Source of the DNA: Lachnospiraceae bacterium
GTDB taxonomy: Bacteria; Bacillota; Clostridia; Lachnospirales; Lachnospiraceae
Reading direction: 5' to 3'
Length of the DNA stretch: 64,000 nt
NCBI GenBank assembly: GCA_017542245.1
Contig: JAFXXN010000192.1
Span: 1 to 64,000, forward strand
Shown here: positions 43,430 to 54,100 of the stretch, one piece after another
Numbering within the stretch: the stretch's first letter is position 1
How the letters are laid out: each line of letters opens with the position of its first letter
Made by a program: the position numbers and the translations under genes
The notes under the pieces: generated by a model
Seen by the model: only the letters and a program-made list of their open reading frames with translations
Told to the model about the DNA's origin: nothing
Database searches by the model: none

Positions 43430-44650
43430 TCAATATCCCTTGCTCAGGTTATCAAAATAACCCTGAATAAGTATTATAGGAGTTCCCTTATCACCGCTTC
43501 CGGAAGTAAGATCGCAAAGCGATCCGATAAGGTCGGTCAGTCTTCTCGGTGTAGTTCCCTGAGAAACCATATCCCCTACAAGTGATTTGTCTTTATTCTT
43601 TGCTAAGTCTGCATCCTTCTCGCGGATACGTTCTTCTATTGCTTTCTTAAGTTCATCTCCCTTAAGCTCTGCAAAATCATTATCTGCAAGATATTTAAGT
43701 TTAAGTTCATTTGGCTGTCCGATAAGTCCTGCTGTATGGAAAGGAGATACTACCGGATCAGCAAGCTCCCAGATTTTTCCGACAGGATCCTTGAATGCAC
43801 CGTCACCGTAAATCATAACTTCAATATTCTTTCCGGTTTTCTCCTTAAGCTGGGCTGCAATACCATCAACTATAGGCTGTGCATTATCCGGGAAAAGCTT
43901 AACAGTTTCTTCGGTAGCCTTATTTGTTCCGAGCAGGCCGTAGGAAGAATTACATCCGCTGCCGTCAACGGGTGAAGTCAAAATATCATCAAGTCCTAAA
44001 ACAATTTCTCCGCCTGCTGCCTTTAAAAGTCTTTTGGTACGTACTCTGGTATGTATATCACAGCAGAGAACACTCTTCGTATATTTCAGAATAGTTCTGC
44101 AGTCATTAGCAAGAATAACCTCACATTCACAATCCTGGCTTTCTATAAGCTCCTTATAATACTGTATATAATCAACGCCGGTAAAAGGATGCTTAACAAT
44201 ACCGAAATAGTCTCTGAACTGCTTCTCTGTAAGTACATCCGTCCATGGATTAATTCCTTTTTCGTCAAGAGAATCAAGATCTATCAAATGATTTCCAACT
44301 TCATCCGAAGGATAGCTCAGCATAAGGACTATCTTCTTTGCACCTCTTGCTATACCCTTAAGGCAGATAGCAAAACGGTTACGGCTCAGAATTGGGAATA
44401 TAACTCCTATTGTACTGTCACCAAATTTATTACTTATATCTTTAGCAATCTGATCTACCGATGCATAATTACCCATTGCTCTAGCAACTACGGCCTCGGT
44501 AACCGCTACTACATCCCTGTCACGAAGTTCAAATCCTTCACCTTTAGCTGCTGCAAGCACGCTGTCAACAACGATCTGTGCGATATCATCTCCCTGTTTG
44601 ATAATGGGCGCACGGACACCTCTTGATACTGTTCCTACGAATCTCTCCAT
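43430..44650 (-). CDS. CofE-like (F420-0:L-glutamate ligase family) protein
   Basis: A 406-aa protein related to coenzyme F420-0:glutamate ligases, with RDRDVVAVTEAVVARAMGNY, FGIVKHPFTGVDY, LCCDIHTRVRTKRLLKAAGG and YGDGAFKDPVGKIWELADP. Organisms of this kind are not known to make F420, so the real substrate of this clade is unclear. It is followed on the leading side by a DUF1846 gene 60 bp upstream in the same orientation. The C-terminus contains GTPRRLTDLIGSL-like sequence. Confidence 0.78.
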   Translation of the reverse strand: MERFVGTVSRGVRAPIIKQGDDIAQIVVDSVLAAAKGEGFELRDRDVVAVTEAVVARAMGNYASVDQIAKDISNKFGDSTIGVIFPILSRNRFAICLKGIARGAKKIVLMLSYPSDEVGNHLIDLDSLDEKGINPWTDVLTEKQFRDYFGIVKHPFTGVDYIQYYKELIESQDCECEVILANDCRTILKYTKSVLCCDIHTRVRTKRLLKAAGGEIVLGLDDILTSPVDGSGCNSSYGLLGTNKATEETVKLFPDNAQPIVDGIAAQLKEKTGKNIEVMIYGDGAFKDPVGKIWELADPVVSPFHTAGLIGQPNELKLKYLADNDFAELKGDELKKAIEERIREKDADLAKNKDKSLVGDMVSQGTTPRRLTDLIGSLCDLTSGSGDKGTPIILIQGYFDNLSKGY

Positions 44651-44711
44651 AGTCTTACCTCCATTTTACATTTTCTGTATTATCAACTTTACTTATGGCA
44701 ATTTATAATTT

Positions 44712-46202
44712 TCATGATTTATGATAAAGCTTCTTGTTCTGATATACCGGTTCAGTCGTCAGATTTACACCAAGTTTTCTGAAAGTATTTACATCAACCT
44801 GTGAAAGGATTACACTTGAATGAACTTCACATCCCTTTAATTTCTCAATCTGCTGCATAGCAGTCTCGGCCAAAGGATCGGTTACGGCGCATATTGAAAG
44901 TGCGATCAAAACCTCATCCGTATGTAATCTCGGATTATGATTTCCCAGATGATTAACCTTTAAATCCTGAATAGGCTCAATGATGCTCGGAGAAATAAGT
45001 TCTATCCTGTCATCAATACCACCCAGTTCTTTTAATGCATTAAGTAAGAGTGCCGAAGATGCTCCAAGCAGTGAGCTGGTCTTTCCGGTAATTATCTTTC
45101 CGTTTGGAAGTTCCATGGCGGCCGCAGGCTCTCCTGTCTGTTCTGCTTTAATTCGTGCAGCAACCGTTACCGCTCTGTCATCACAGGTAATGCCTGCCTG
45201 CTTCATAAGCAGCTCGATCTTTAAGACTTCATCTTCGCTTCCGCTGCCTTTTCGAAGCTGACTTAAAGCATTATAATATCTTCTGATTATTTCCTGATTT
45301 GCGGCCTCCTTTACAACCTCGTCATCTGTTATACAGTTTCCAACCATGTTTACACCCATATCGGTAGGAGACTTATAGGGTGATTCTCCGAGGATAGCCT
45401 CAAATATGGCATTCAGTACCGGGAATACTTCAACATCACGGTTATAATTTACTGCCATATTTCCATATGCTTCAAGATGGAACGGATCTAACATGTTTAC
45501 ATCATTCAAGTCAGCCGTTGCTGCTTCATATGCAAGATTAACCGGATGTTTAAGAGGAAGGTTCCAAACCGGGAAAGTCTCAAACTTTGCATATCCTGCC
45601 TTAATCCCGCGTTTGTTCTCATGATAGAGCTGAGAGAGACAAGTTGCCATCTTTCCGCTTCCCGGTCCCGGCGCCGTAACAACAACAAGTGAACGTTCGG
45701 TTTCAATATAATCATTTTTACCGTAACCTTCATCACTTACTATGAGGGAAATATTTGCCGGATATCCCGGGATAGAATAATGTCTGTAAACCTTAATTCC
45801 TAAGCTTTCAAGTTTTTTCTCATAAGCAACCGCACTTGGCTGGGCTGCGTACTGCGTCAGTACAACACTTCCGACATAAAGCCCATATCCCCTGAATGCA
45901 TCAATAAGACGAAGTACATCCGCATCATATGTGATTCCAAGATCACCACGAACCTTGTTTTTCTCTATATCGCCCGCATTTATAGCTATAACTATCTCGG
46001 CCTGATCCTTAAGATTTACAAGCATATTTATCTTACTGTCGGGGGCAAATCCCGGAAGAACCCTTGAAGCATGAAAATCATCAAAAAGCTTTCCGCCAAA
46101 TTCAAGATACAGTTTTCCTCCGAAGCTGCCTATACGCTCCCTGATATGTTCTGACTGCATCTTCAGATATTTATCATTATCAAAACCTAATTTTCTGTTC
46201 AC
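44712..46202 (-). CDS. DUF1846 family protein
   Basis: I take a GTG start at 46202 (496 aa, the usual family size). The frame is open further upstream to 46283, but a strong promoter (46289-46317) places the transcript start near 46282, leaving no room for a ribosome site there. The protein shows [57 protein letters not shown] (nucleotide-binding-like) and [16 protein letters not shown]. The function of the family is not established. It lies just upstream of the CofE-like gene. Confidence 0.88.
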   Translation of the reverse strand: MNRKLGFDNDKYLKMQSEHIRERIGSFGGKLYLEFGGKLFDDFHASRVLPGFAPDSKINMLVNLKDQAEIVIAINAGDIEKNKVRGDLGITYDADVLRLIDAFRGYGLYVGSVVLTQYAAQPSAVAYEKKLESLGIKVYRHYSIPGYPANISLIVSDEGYGKNDYIETERSLVVVTAPGPGSGKMATCLSQLYHENKRGIKAGYAKFETFPVWNLPLKHPVNLAYEAATADLNDVNMLDPFHLEAYGNMAVNYNRDVEVFPVLNAIFEAILGESPYKSPTDMGVNMVGNCITDDEVVKEAANQEIIRRYYNALSQLRKGSGSEDEVLKIELLMKQAGITCDDRAVTVAARIKAEQTGEPAAAMELPNGKIITGKTSSLLGASSALLLNALKELGGIDDRIELISPSIIEPIQDLKVNHLGNHNPRLHTDEVLIALSICAVTDPLAETAMQQIEKLKGCEVHSSVILSQVDVNTFRKLGVNLTTEPVYQNKKLYHKS

Positions 46203-46288
46203 TGTGTTTATTCTCTCCTTCCGGATAATAGATGTATCGTATAAGCAACTGTTATATCTGCATCCTTCATTTCTTAAAAACAAAAAAA

Positions 46289-46317
46289 ATTATATCAAAT
46301 CGTGCTGTTAATTTCAA
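46289..46317 (-). promoter_or_regulatory. Sigma-A promoter of DUF1846/CofE-like operon
   Basis: On the minus strand TTGAAA (46312-46317) and a perfect TATAAT (46289-46294) are separated by 17 bp. Confidence 0.82.
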
Positions 46318-46349
46318 CATAAAATTAGCTTTTTTGAAAAATATTTATG

Positions 46350-46378
46350 TTGCAAAAACATAAAAAATCTTGTATTCT
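46350..46378 (+). promoter_or_regulatory. Sigma-A promoter of the Na/Pi transporter gene
   Basis: TTGCAA (46350-46355) and TATTCT (46373-46378) are separated by 17 bp. It is divergent from the DUF1846 promoter, with 32 bp between the two -35 hexamers. Confidence 0.72.
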
Positions 46379-46428
46379 TAAAGTGATAGCTTTTTGTAGA
46401 AAAAGGTCTCTTTTACGAGGTAATTAAG

Positions 46429-48216
46429 ATGGATCTGGCACATGTACTTCAGCTTATAGGCGGTATAGGACTGTTTTTATACGGAATGAAATATCTGGGT
46501 TCTTCACTTGAAAGACTTGCGGGAGCCCGGCTTGAAAAAACACTCGAAAAACTTACCGGGAACCGTGTTTCCGGTCTTTCTTTCGGCATACTTGTTACAG
46601 CTGTCATCCAGAGTTCTTCTGCAACCACCATCATGCTCGTCGGTTTTGTTAATGCCGGTATAATGAAACTGGCACAAACAATTCCCGTTCTTCTCGGTGC
46701 CAATATCGGTACAACCGTTACAGGTCAGATATTAAGACTTGGCGATGTATCCGGAAACGGAAGCCTCTGGCTTACTATGTTAAAACCTTCTTCCTTTGCT
46801 CCGCTTATTATCGGTATCGGTGCTTTCATAATGCTCATGAGCAAGAAAAAGAAGGCTAATAATATTGCTTCCATACTTATAGGCTTCGGTATTCTGTTTT
46901 TCGGAATGACTACGATGGAAACAGCACTCGACCCTCTAAAGACTTCCGAATCATTCCGGGAAGCTTTCACCACCTTCACCAATCCCTTTATCGGGCTTGC
47001 ACTCGGCATAATTCTTGCCATGATCCTTCAGAGTTCCTCTGCCGCAGTAGGTATTGTACAGGCAGTTGCCGCTGCTACGGGTAATGTAACCATGGCAGTA
47101 GTTGCGCCTATGGTGATAGGTATCAGTATCGGAAAACTTTTCCCTGTATTTCTTGCAAGCATCGGAACCAAAAAAGAAGCCCAGCAGGTTGCACTTTCAC
47201 AGCTTTTCATAAGTGCCGTCGGAGGTCTCCTCGGTATGGTTGTCTTTTATGTTGCGGTAGTTCCCTTAGGACTGGTTAATATGGATACCGTAATGAACCG
47301 TGGTAATATAGCTGACTTCAATACCATATATAATGTTGTAGTCAGTCTATTCTTCCTTCCCTGGTGCAGCTTTGTGGCAAAAGTTGTCAAAAAAATCCGA
47401 AAGGATTCCCGCCCGAGCAAGATCGACCAGGAACTTGCCATGCTCGACGTCATCTTCTTAAAAACTCCTGCTGTCGCTTTGGAACAGTGCCGCAAAGTAA
47501 TTAACGGCATGGGAACCACGGTTATAGAAAACTACGGTATAGCCATGGATATGCATGAGGAATACAATGAAAAAGCAATAGAGCTTCTTAATGAAAACGA
47601 ACGGTTTCTTGACAAATCAGAAACAGTCCTTAACGATTATATGGTTAAAGTAAATGCATGTAACCTTAATCCGGAAGAACAGAAACTTGCCACAGAAATC
47701 CTCCACTCGGTCATGGATTTTGAACGAATGGGCGATCACTGTATAAAATTGTATGATGTAGCAGAATATAACAAAAATGAAAAAATAGAGTTTTCACCTA
47801 TTGCCAAAAAAGAGCTTGGAATCTTAAGTGAAGCCGTGTCCGAAATAGTAAAAACCACGGTTGGATCCCTTACAATGGACAATCCCGAACTTGCTCTTAA
47901 AGTAGAACCTTTGAGGGATATAATCTCATCTTTGAGCGAATCTATAAGAGAACGCCATGTAAAACGTCTTCAGGCCGGTCATTGCACTGTTCAAAGCGGT
48001 ATATCCCTGGTTGAATGTCTCACCAGTTTTGAAAGGATTTCGGCATACAGTTCCAATGTAGCCCTGCATGTTATTGAGCGTCATTATGCAAAGGGCAGTT
48101 TTGATATGCATCAATATACCAAGGATATAAAGGCAAATTCCAAAGAATATAAGGATTTCCATGACTCCTATGAAGAAAAATATATCAAGGCATTAAATGA
48201 TATTGCTGCTGTCTGA
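46429..48216 (+). CDS. Na/Pi cotransporter family protein with PhoU-like C-terminus
   Basis: A 595-aa protein. The N-terminal half has two inverted copies of the SLC34-type QSSSATT motif (VIQSSSATTIMLVG and MILQSSSAAVGIVQA) within about nine TM segments. The C-terminal 230 residues are a cytosolic PhoU-like helical domain. The likely role is sodium-coupled phosphate import or export with built-in regulation. No pho-box was recognised upstream. Confidence 0.93.
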   Translation: MDLAHVLQLIGGIGLFLYGMKYLGSSLERLAGARLEKTLEKLTGNRVSGLSFGILVTAVIQSSSATTIMLVGFVNAGIMKLAQTIPVLLGANIGTTVTGQILRLGDVSGNGSLWLTMLKPSSFAPLIIGIGAFIMLMSKKKKANNIASILIGFGILFFGMTTMETALDPLKTSESFREAFTTFTNPFIGLALGIILAMILQSSSAAVGIVQAVAAATGNVTMAVVAPMVIGISIGKLFPVFLASIGTKKEAQQVALSQLFISAVGGLLGMVVFYVAVVPLGLVNMDTVMNRGNIADFNTIYNVVVSLFFLPWCSFVAKVVKKIRKDSRPSKIDQELAMLDVIFLKTPAVALEQCRKVINGMGTTVIENYGIAMDMHEEYNEKAIELLNENERFLDKSETVLNDYMVKVNACNLNPEEQKLATEILHSVMDFERMGDHCIKLYDVAEYNKNEKIEFSPIAKKELGILSEAVSEIVKTTVGSLTMDNPELALKVEPLRDIISSLSESIRERHVKRLQAGHCTVQSGISLVECLTSFERISAYSSNVALHVIERHYAKGSFDMHQYTKDIKANSKEYKDFHDSYEEKYIKALNDIAAV

Positions 48217-48221
48217 AAACA

Positions 48222-48959
48222 TCAATATACCTTATGTTCAAATAAAGACAGGTATTCAGTATTCCCGTCTCCTCCTTTTATAGGAGACGCTATGTGTTTT
48301 ATATATCTGAATCCAATATTTTCCATATCGCGGATGACTCTGTTTACTACTTCGATACGTATCAGGTCATCCGTTATTACGCCCTTATATTTTGCAGCAA
48401 GTTTGGGACCGCATTCAAACTGAGGTTTTATAAGTGCCATCAACATAAAATCATGTTTTGAATTTCCCAGATTTTTAAGGGCTATAGGGAGTGATATGAA
48501 AGACGCATCACAAACCGCATAGTCGATATCTGAATAATTCTCCTCTTCAAAATCCCTTATATCAGTTTTTTCATGAAGTTCAACTCTCGGATCACTCTTA
48601 AGTTTTTCATCCATTATGTCCGTTCCGACATCCACAGCTATAATCTTTGCTGCCCCATGTTTTAGCGCACAATCCGTAAAGCCTCCGGTAGATGAACCGA
48701 TGTCAAGTATTACCTTATCCTTAAAATCCAGTCCGAATTCTCTGATTGCCCCTTCAAGTTTCAGTCCCCCACGGGATACATATTTTAACACTTCATTCTC
48801 AGAAATAGTTATCAGATCCTTTTCCAAAACCAACTGACCGGTTTTCGTAACCTGTTTTCCGTTACAGTAGACGAATCCGCCCCTTATCAGTTCCTGGGCT
48901 TTTGACCGGCTTTTTATCCCAAGGCTTTCCGTCATATATACATCAATCCGTTTTCCCAT
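48222..48959 (-). CDS. tlyA: TlyA family rRNA 2'-O-methyltransferase
   Basis: I take the ATG at 48959 (245 aa) because AAGGAAAT lies upstream. It has an N-terminal S4 RNA-binding domain (RIDVYMTESLGIKSRSKAQELI) and an FtsJ/Rossmann SAM fold (VILDIGSSTGGFTDCALKHGA, VDVGTDIMD, KPQFE). The family methylates rRNA cytidines and was once called hemolysin. It is convergent with the Na/Pi transporter gene, five bp apart. Confidence 0.9.
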   Translation of the reverse strand: MGKRIDVYMTESLGIKSRSKAQELIRGGFVYCNGKQVTKTGQLVLEKDLITISENEVLKYVSRGGLKLEGAIREFGLDFKDKVILDIGSSTGGFTDCALKHGAAKIIAVDVGTDIMDEKLKSDPRVELHEKTDIRDFEEENYSDIDYAVCDASFISLPIALKNLGNSKHDFMLMALIKPQFECGPKLAAKYKGVITDDLIRIEVVNRVIRDMENIGFRYIKHIASPIKGGDGNTEYLSLFEHKVY

Positions 48960-48983
48960 AAATAAATATTTCCTTATCAAAAC

Positions 48984-49010
48984 ACCCCTGAAGGCATGCC
49001 TTACAGGGGT
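48984..49010 (-). terminator. Stem-loop between nucleotide-kinase gene and tlyA
   Basis: ACCCCTGTAAGGC pairs with GCCTTCAGGGGT (one bulge) and on the minus strand leads into GTTTTGATAAGG. It is a moderate terminator after the kinase gene, overlapping the tlyA leader. Confidence 0.6.
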
Positions 49011-49020
49011 ATACAAAATT

Positions 49021-49767
49021 TTATAAACATTTTACGGATACAAACTCATATCCTTCCCTTGCTGCTTTTTCTATACTGTCACGGCCTGAAACAATTTCAA
49101 AATCTTCTGCTCCGGGTGTGATCACAGCTTCCGTCTCAAATACCTCATCATTATCACGGGTATTTCCCGCCTTATCCTTCAGCAGGCGGGCAGGTGACAG
49201 AAGGAAACGTGCTCCTTTACCTTCTTCAAACCTCTTTTTCTCGTTAATAATGATCTCTGCCAATACTTCAGGCTTTGTAAATGTTGAATCCAGGACAAGA
49301 TCGTAATTATTCAGGTTAAAATAATCGATCCCGTATAATTCCCTGTACCTCGCATCCTCAGTCCGCGCCCGTTCAATAAGGTTTAATTTAGCGTCTTCAA
49401 GCGAAGAATAGCTTTCAACCTCACCGCGTTTGTTGTCATTAAAAACACGTCTGGAAGCTTCATCGATACTCACTGAAAGGAAAACTTTAAAAGCATTTTC
49501 CGCGAAATGCCAAGCCAGCCTTGAGTCAAAGAAAAGCTCCTTCTTACTTTCTATCGAAAGCTGTCTGACTTTTTCATCAATAATGTTGTCAAAAGAATGA
49601 TCCTGCTGCATAAGCTTGTTCATCTCAAGCACTGTAAGTCCGCGTTCTTCTGCAAGCTCACGCTGTATCTTACCGGTCGAATATATTTCTAATCCGTATT
49701 TCTCCTGCATTATCTTTGCAATGGTCGATTTACCGCTTCCGAGATTTCCTGTTAACGTAATATGCAT
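49021..49767 (-). CDS. Cytidylate-kinase-like P-loop nucleotide kinase
   Basis: The start at 49767 (248 aa) follows GAGGTG by six bases. Walker A is TLTGNLGSGKSTI, followed by YSTGKIQRELAEERG and a LID-like RARTEDARYRELYG, as in the cytidylate kinase/AAA_18 family. The C-terminal 80 residues (from about RFLLSPARLLKDK) are an extra domain of unknown role. Substrate is not certain. It is between tlyA and the L,D-transpeptidase gene. Confidence 0.78.
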   Translation of the reverse strand: MHITLTGNLGSGKSTIAKIMQEKYGLEIYSTGKIQRELAEERGLTVLEMNKLMQQDHSFDNIIDEKVRQLSIESKKELFFDSRLAWHFAENAFKVFLSVSIDEASRRVFNDNKRGEVESYSSLEDAKLNLIERARTEDARYRELYGIDYFNLNNYDLVLDSTFTKPEVLAEIIINEKKRFEEGKGARFLLSPARLLKDKAGNTRDNDEVFETEAVITPGAEDFEIVSGRDSIEKAAREGYEFVSVKCL

Positions 49768-49801
49768 CTTCATCACCTCGTATACTTTGGTTCAACAGAC
49801 A

Positions 49802-51052
49802 TTATTTACCTGATCCCTGGGGATAATATACATACTCAACTTCCTGAGGAACTTCTTCTATAGTCCAGTTATCCGTCCACGGTATCTTACCCTTCTTTAA
49901 TGTAGGTCTGACATCGGGAGCCTCAGCAAGCTTAAGCTGTTCCCTGATAGCCTTGGTTTCGGTATCCTTTGAAGAACCGGCTCTGATAGTAACTTCAGTT
50001 CCGGGAGCTGCATTATAATATATCCATCTTGCATCGGGAACAGGAAGTCTTACACAGCCGTGTGAAACAGCATTTCCAAGGTTATTCCAAGATGTTCTGG
50101 TCCAGGAATTTGCATCTCCTAATGTATCGTAAAGAATTGAATGGAAATATGTGGCGCTGGTGATCAGGCTCCAATACTGTGCATTTCCGCCTACATTGAA
50201 ATGGCCAAACCTTACCTTAGTAGATTTCATCTTGAAAGTTCCCTGTCTTGTAGGTGTAGAAGATTTACCTACAGTACAAAGCATATATCTTACGGGGATG
50301 GTATATTTTCCGTTACTGTCCTTAGTGTATACCATTACCACTCTCCAGTAAAGGTCAACTATGATCTTATAAGTATCAGGGCTGGGACAAGCCTTAGGAT
50401 ATCCTGATTCTCCGGAGTCACCTACAAGTTCTTCAAATGTCATATGAGTAGTAGGTGCAAGATCATCAAATGTAGGATTCTCAATTATCTTAATCTTCTC
50501 ATATACATGAATAGTTACACTGTAACTTTTCCCGCTCTTACAGCTGGCTGTAATGGTCGCCATACCTGTCTTATTTGCAGTGATCACACCATCATCATCG
50601 ACTGAAGCGATTCTCGGAGAAGATGAAGAGAACTTTTCAACCTTATCTCCTTTAACCTTTGCTTTCATAGTGTTTCCGATTCTCATATAATCATCTTTAA
50701 CACTTATGTAAGGCTCTACAACAGTTACTTTACATGTATATTTAATATCGTTGCATTTTGCCTTGATCTTACATTCTCCGGCTCCGACTCCGACAACAAC
50801 ACCGTTTTCAACTGTTGCCACATTTGTATCGGAACTCAGCCACCATTTGATCTTCTTAGGCGCATTATTCAGAACGAGCTTAAACTTTTTACCGACATAT
50901 ATTGTCTTTTCGGTATAGTTAAGACCTATCTCTTCTGAGCCCTCAGCCTCATCAGCTCTTACGGGAGTGCTGAAACTTCCCGATAATACTGCGATTATAA
51001 CCAACATTGTTATAATCCTGATCATAGTTTTGCCTTTTTCTCCTATCTTCAC
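49802..51052 (-). CDS. L,D-transpeptidase (YkuD) with Ig-like BIG2 domains
   Basis: The start is a GTG at 51052 (416 aa), five bases after AAGGAGG. A signal peptide (about MKIGEKG to VRADE) leads to two Ig-like BIG2 repeats (about 45-115 and 118-200, with SSDTNVATVENG and SSSPRIASVDDDG). The C-terminal YkuD domain (about 240-375) carries the catalytic HSILYD...SHGCVRLP. It forms 3-3 crosslinks or attaches proteins to peptidoglycan at the cell surface. Confidence 0.92.
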   Translation of the reverse strand: MKIGEKGKTMIRIITMLVIIAVLSGSFSTPVRADEAEGSEEIGLNYTEKTIYVGKKFKLVLNNAPKKIKWWLSSDTNVATVENGVVVGVGAGECKIKAKCNDIKYTCKVTVVEPYISVKDDYMRIGNTMKAKVKGDKVEKFSSSSPRIASVDDDGVITANKTGMATITASCKSGKSYSVTIHVYEKIKIIENPTFDDLAPTTHMTFEELVGDSGESGYPKACPSPDTYKIIVDLYWRVVMVYTKDSNGKYTIPVRYMLCTVGKSSTPTRQGTFKMKSTKVRFGHFNVGGNAQYWSLITSATYFHSILYDTLGDANSWTRTSWNNLGNAVSHGCVRLPVPDARWIYYNAAPGTEVTIRAGSSKDTETKAIREQLKLAEAPDVRPTLKKGKIPWTDNWTIEEVPQEVEYVYYPQGSGK

Positions 51053-51135
51053 TTTTTCCTCCTTATAATATCCGGTTCCGGCAGAAATATACTGCCGTTC
51101 TCCGGTAATGTTCTCTCGTACCACATACTCCTGTT

Positions 51136-54100
51136 TTATTTGATTGAAGCATGAAGTTCCTGAATGGAGCGGATCGGCGAAGTCTGTCCGCGTTTTACTG
51201 CAAGTATGCCCTTAGCCGCCGCCTTGGCTGCTGCCATGGTAGTTATATAAGGAACATGCTCTCTGATAGCAGACTTACGAATATAACTTCCGTCATTTCC
51301 GGCTTTCTTTCCTGCAGGAGTATTGATAATAAGCTGAACCTGTTTGTTGATGATAATATCTTCAACATTAGGACGGCCTTCTCCTAATTTATCAATCTTT
51401 TCAACATTAAATCCTGCTGCCTTTATAAGCTCGTAAGTCCTTCCGGTCGCTATAAATGTAAATCCTGCTTCCGCTAAGTCTCTGACTGCTTCCAAAACTT
51501 CAGTCTTATCGCGGTCATTTACACTGACAAGTGCCTTTCCTTCTGTAGGAAGTACTGTCTGAGTAGCTTCTTCTGCCTTAAAGAATGCTTCTCCAAAGTT
51601 ATCCGAAATACCAAGAACTTCACCTGTCGAACGCATCTCGGGACCAAGTACGGGGTCAACCTCCGGGAACATATTGAACGGGAATACCGCTTCCTTTACT
51701 CCATAGTAAGGAATATCGCGCTCCTTTAAATCATGTATGGGTGAAGGACGTCCTGTAATCTCCTTAGTGATTATCTCTGTAGCGATGGGTACCATATTTA
51801 CTGCACAAACCTTTGATACAAGCGGTACCGTACGTGATGCACGAGGGTTTGCTTCTATAACGTAAACCTTGTCGTTTTCTATCGCATACTGCATATTCAT
51901 AAGTCCCTGTACATGCAGTTCTTCTGCTATCTTTCTTGTATAATCTTCAATTGTCTTAATATTCTTTAATGAAAGGTTCAATGAAGGAATGATACATGCG
52001 GAATCTCCCGAATGGATACCTGCAAGTTCGATATGCTCCATAACAGCGGGAACATATGCATGCTGTCCGTCACAAATCGCATCTGCCTCACACTCTGTAG
52101 CATGACGAAGGAATCTGTCGATAAGAATAGGACGGTCAGGTGTTACGCCAACTGCTGCAGCCATATATTCCTTCAATGTATCACGGTCATATACGACTTC
52201 CATTCCACGTCCGCCAAGTACATATGAAGGACGTACCATAACAGGATATCCGATTCTTTCTGCAACTTCAATAGCTTCATCAACATTTACTGCCATACCT
52301 GCCTCAGGCATCGGTATATTCAGTTTTTCCATCATTGCACGGAATCTGTCTCGATCCTCTGCAAGGTCGATAACCTCAGGAGTAGTTCCAAGGATCTTTA
52401 CTCCGTTAGCCTGAAGCTGTGAAGCAAGGTTAAGAGGTGTCTGTCCTCCGAACTGAGCAATAACTCCCACAGGCTTTTCTTCATTGTATATACTTAATAC
52501 ATCCTCTAATGTCAGGGGCTCAAAATAGAGCTTGTCCGATGTATCATAGTCTGTTGAAACCGTCTCGGGATTACAGTTTACGATAATAGTCTCAAATCCG
52601 AGCCTCTTAAGAGACAAAGCTGCATGAACGCTGCAGTAATCGAATTCGATACCCTGACCGATTCTGTTAGGACCACCGCCTAAGATCATTATTTTCTTCT
52701 TGCCGTTATCAACTGCGGGTACACCCTTACCTTCGGGAATATTGTAGCTTGAATAGTAGTATGCACTGTTCTCGGTACCGCTGACATGTACGCCTTCCCA
52801 ACGCTCTACGATACCTGCCTCAATTCTTGCATTTCTGATGTCTGCCTCGGATACTTCCAAAAGTTTAGCAAGATACTTATCTGAGAAACCATCCTGCTTG
52901 GCAGTTCTCAATACATCAGCTGAAGGAACGGCACCTTTCATGGCGATAAGGCTTTCTTCTTCCTCAACAAGTTCTAACATCTGCTCAATAAAATATTTCT
53001 TGATCTTGGTAAGGTTATAAAGCTCATCTATCGAAGCACCCTTACGAAGAGCTTCATACATAATGAACTGTCTCTCGCTCGAAGGGTTCTTTAAAAGATT
53101 TAAGAGCTCTTTTACATCCATATCGTGGAATGTCTTGGCAAATCCTAAACCGTATCTTCCGGTCTCAAGGCTTCTGATTGCCTTTTGGAATGCTTCCTTA
53201 TAAGTCTTACCGATGCTCATTACCTCGCCTACCGCGCGCATCTGGGTTCCTAATTTATCCTGAACACCCTTGAACTTCTCGAATGCCCAACGTGCAAACT
53301 TGATAACAACATAATCTCCGTCAGGAACATACTTGTCAAGTGAGCCGTACTTTCCACAAGGAATCTCATCAAGTGTAAGTCCCGAAGCAAGCATTGCTGA
53401 AACCATGGCAATGGGGAATCCCGTTGCTTTGGAAGCAAGCGCCGATGAACGTGAAGTTCTGGGATTGATCTCTATTACTATAATTCTGTCGGATACAGGA
53501 TCATGTGCAAACTGTACATTCGTTCCGCCGATAACCTGTACTTCATTTACAATCTTATATGCCTGCTCCTGAAGACGATCCATAACTTCCTGTGAAATAG
53601 TAAGCATGGGAGCTGAACAGAAAGAATCACCGGTATGAACACCCATGGGATCGATGTTCTCGATAAAGCAGACGGTGATCATCTGTCCCTTAGCATCTCT
53701 TACAACTTCAAGCTCAAGTTCTTCCCATCCCATGATGGACTCTTCTACAAGAACCTGACCTACAAGAGAAGCCTGAATACCGCGTTCGCAGACAATCTTT
53801 AACTCTTCTGTGTTGTATACAAGTCCGCCGCCTGCGCCACCCATAGTGTATGCGGGACGAAGTACTACAGGATATCCGAGTTTATCGGCTATAGCCAAAG
53901 CATCCTCAACCGAATAAGCAACTTCTGACCTTGCCATCTCAATACCAAGTTTGTTCATGGTATTTTTAAATTCTATTCTGTCTTCACCACGCTCAATGGC
54001 ATCAAGCTGGACACCTATAACCTTCACGCCGTACTTGTCAAGTATTCCTTTTTCTCCGAGTTCGGAACATAAATTAAGACCGGATTGACCGCCTAAATTG

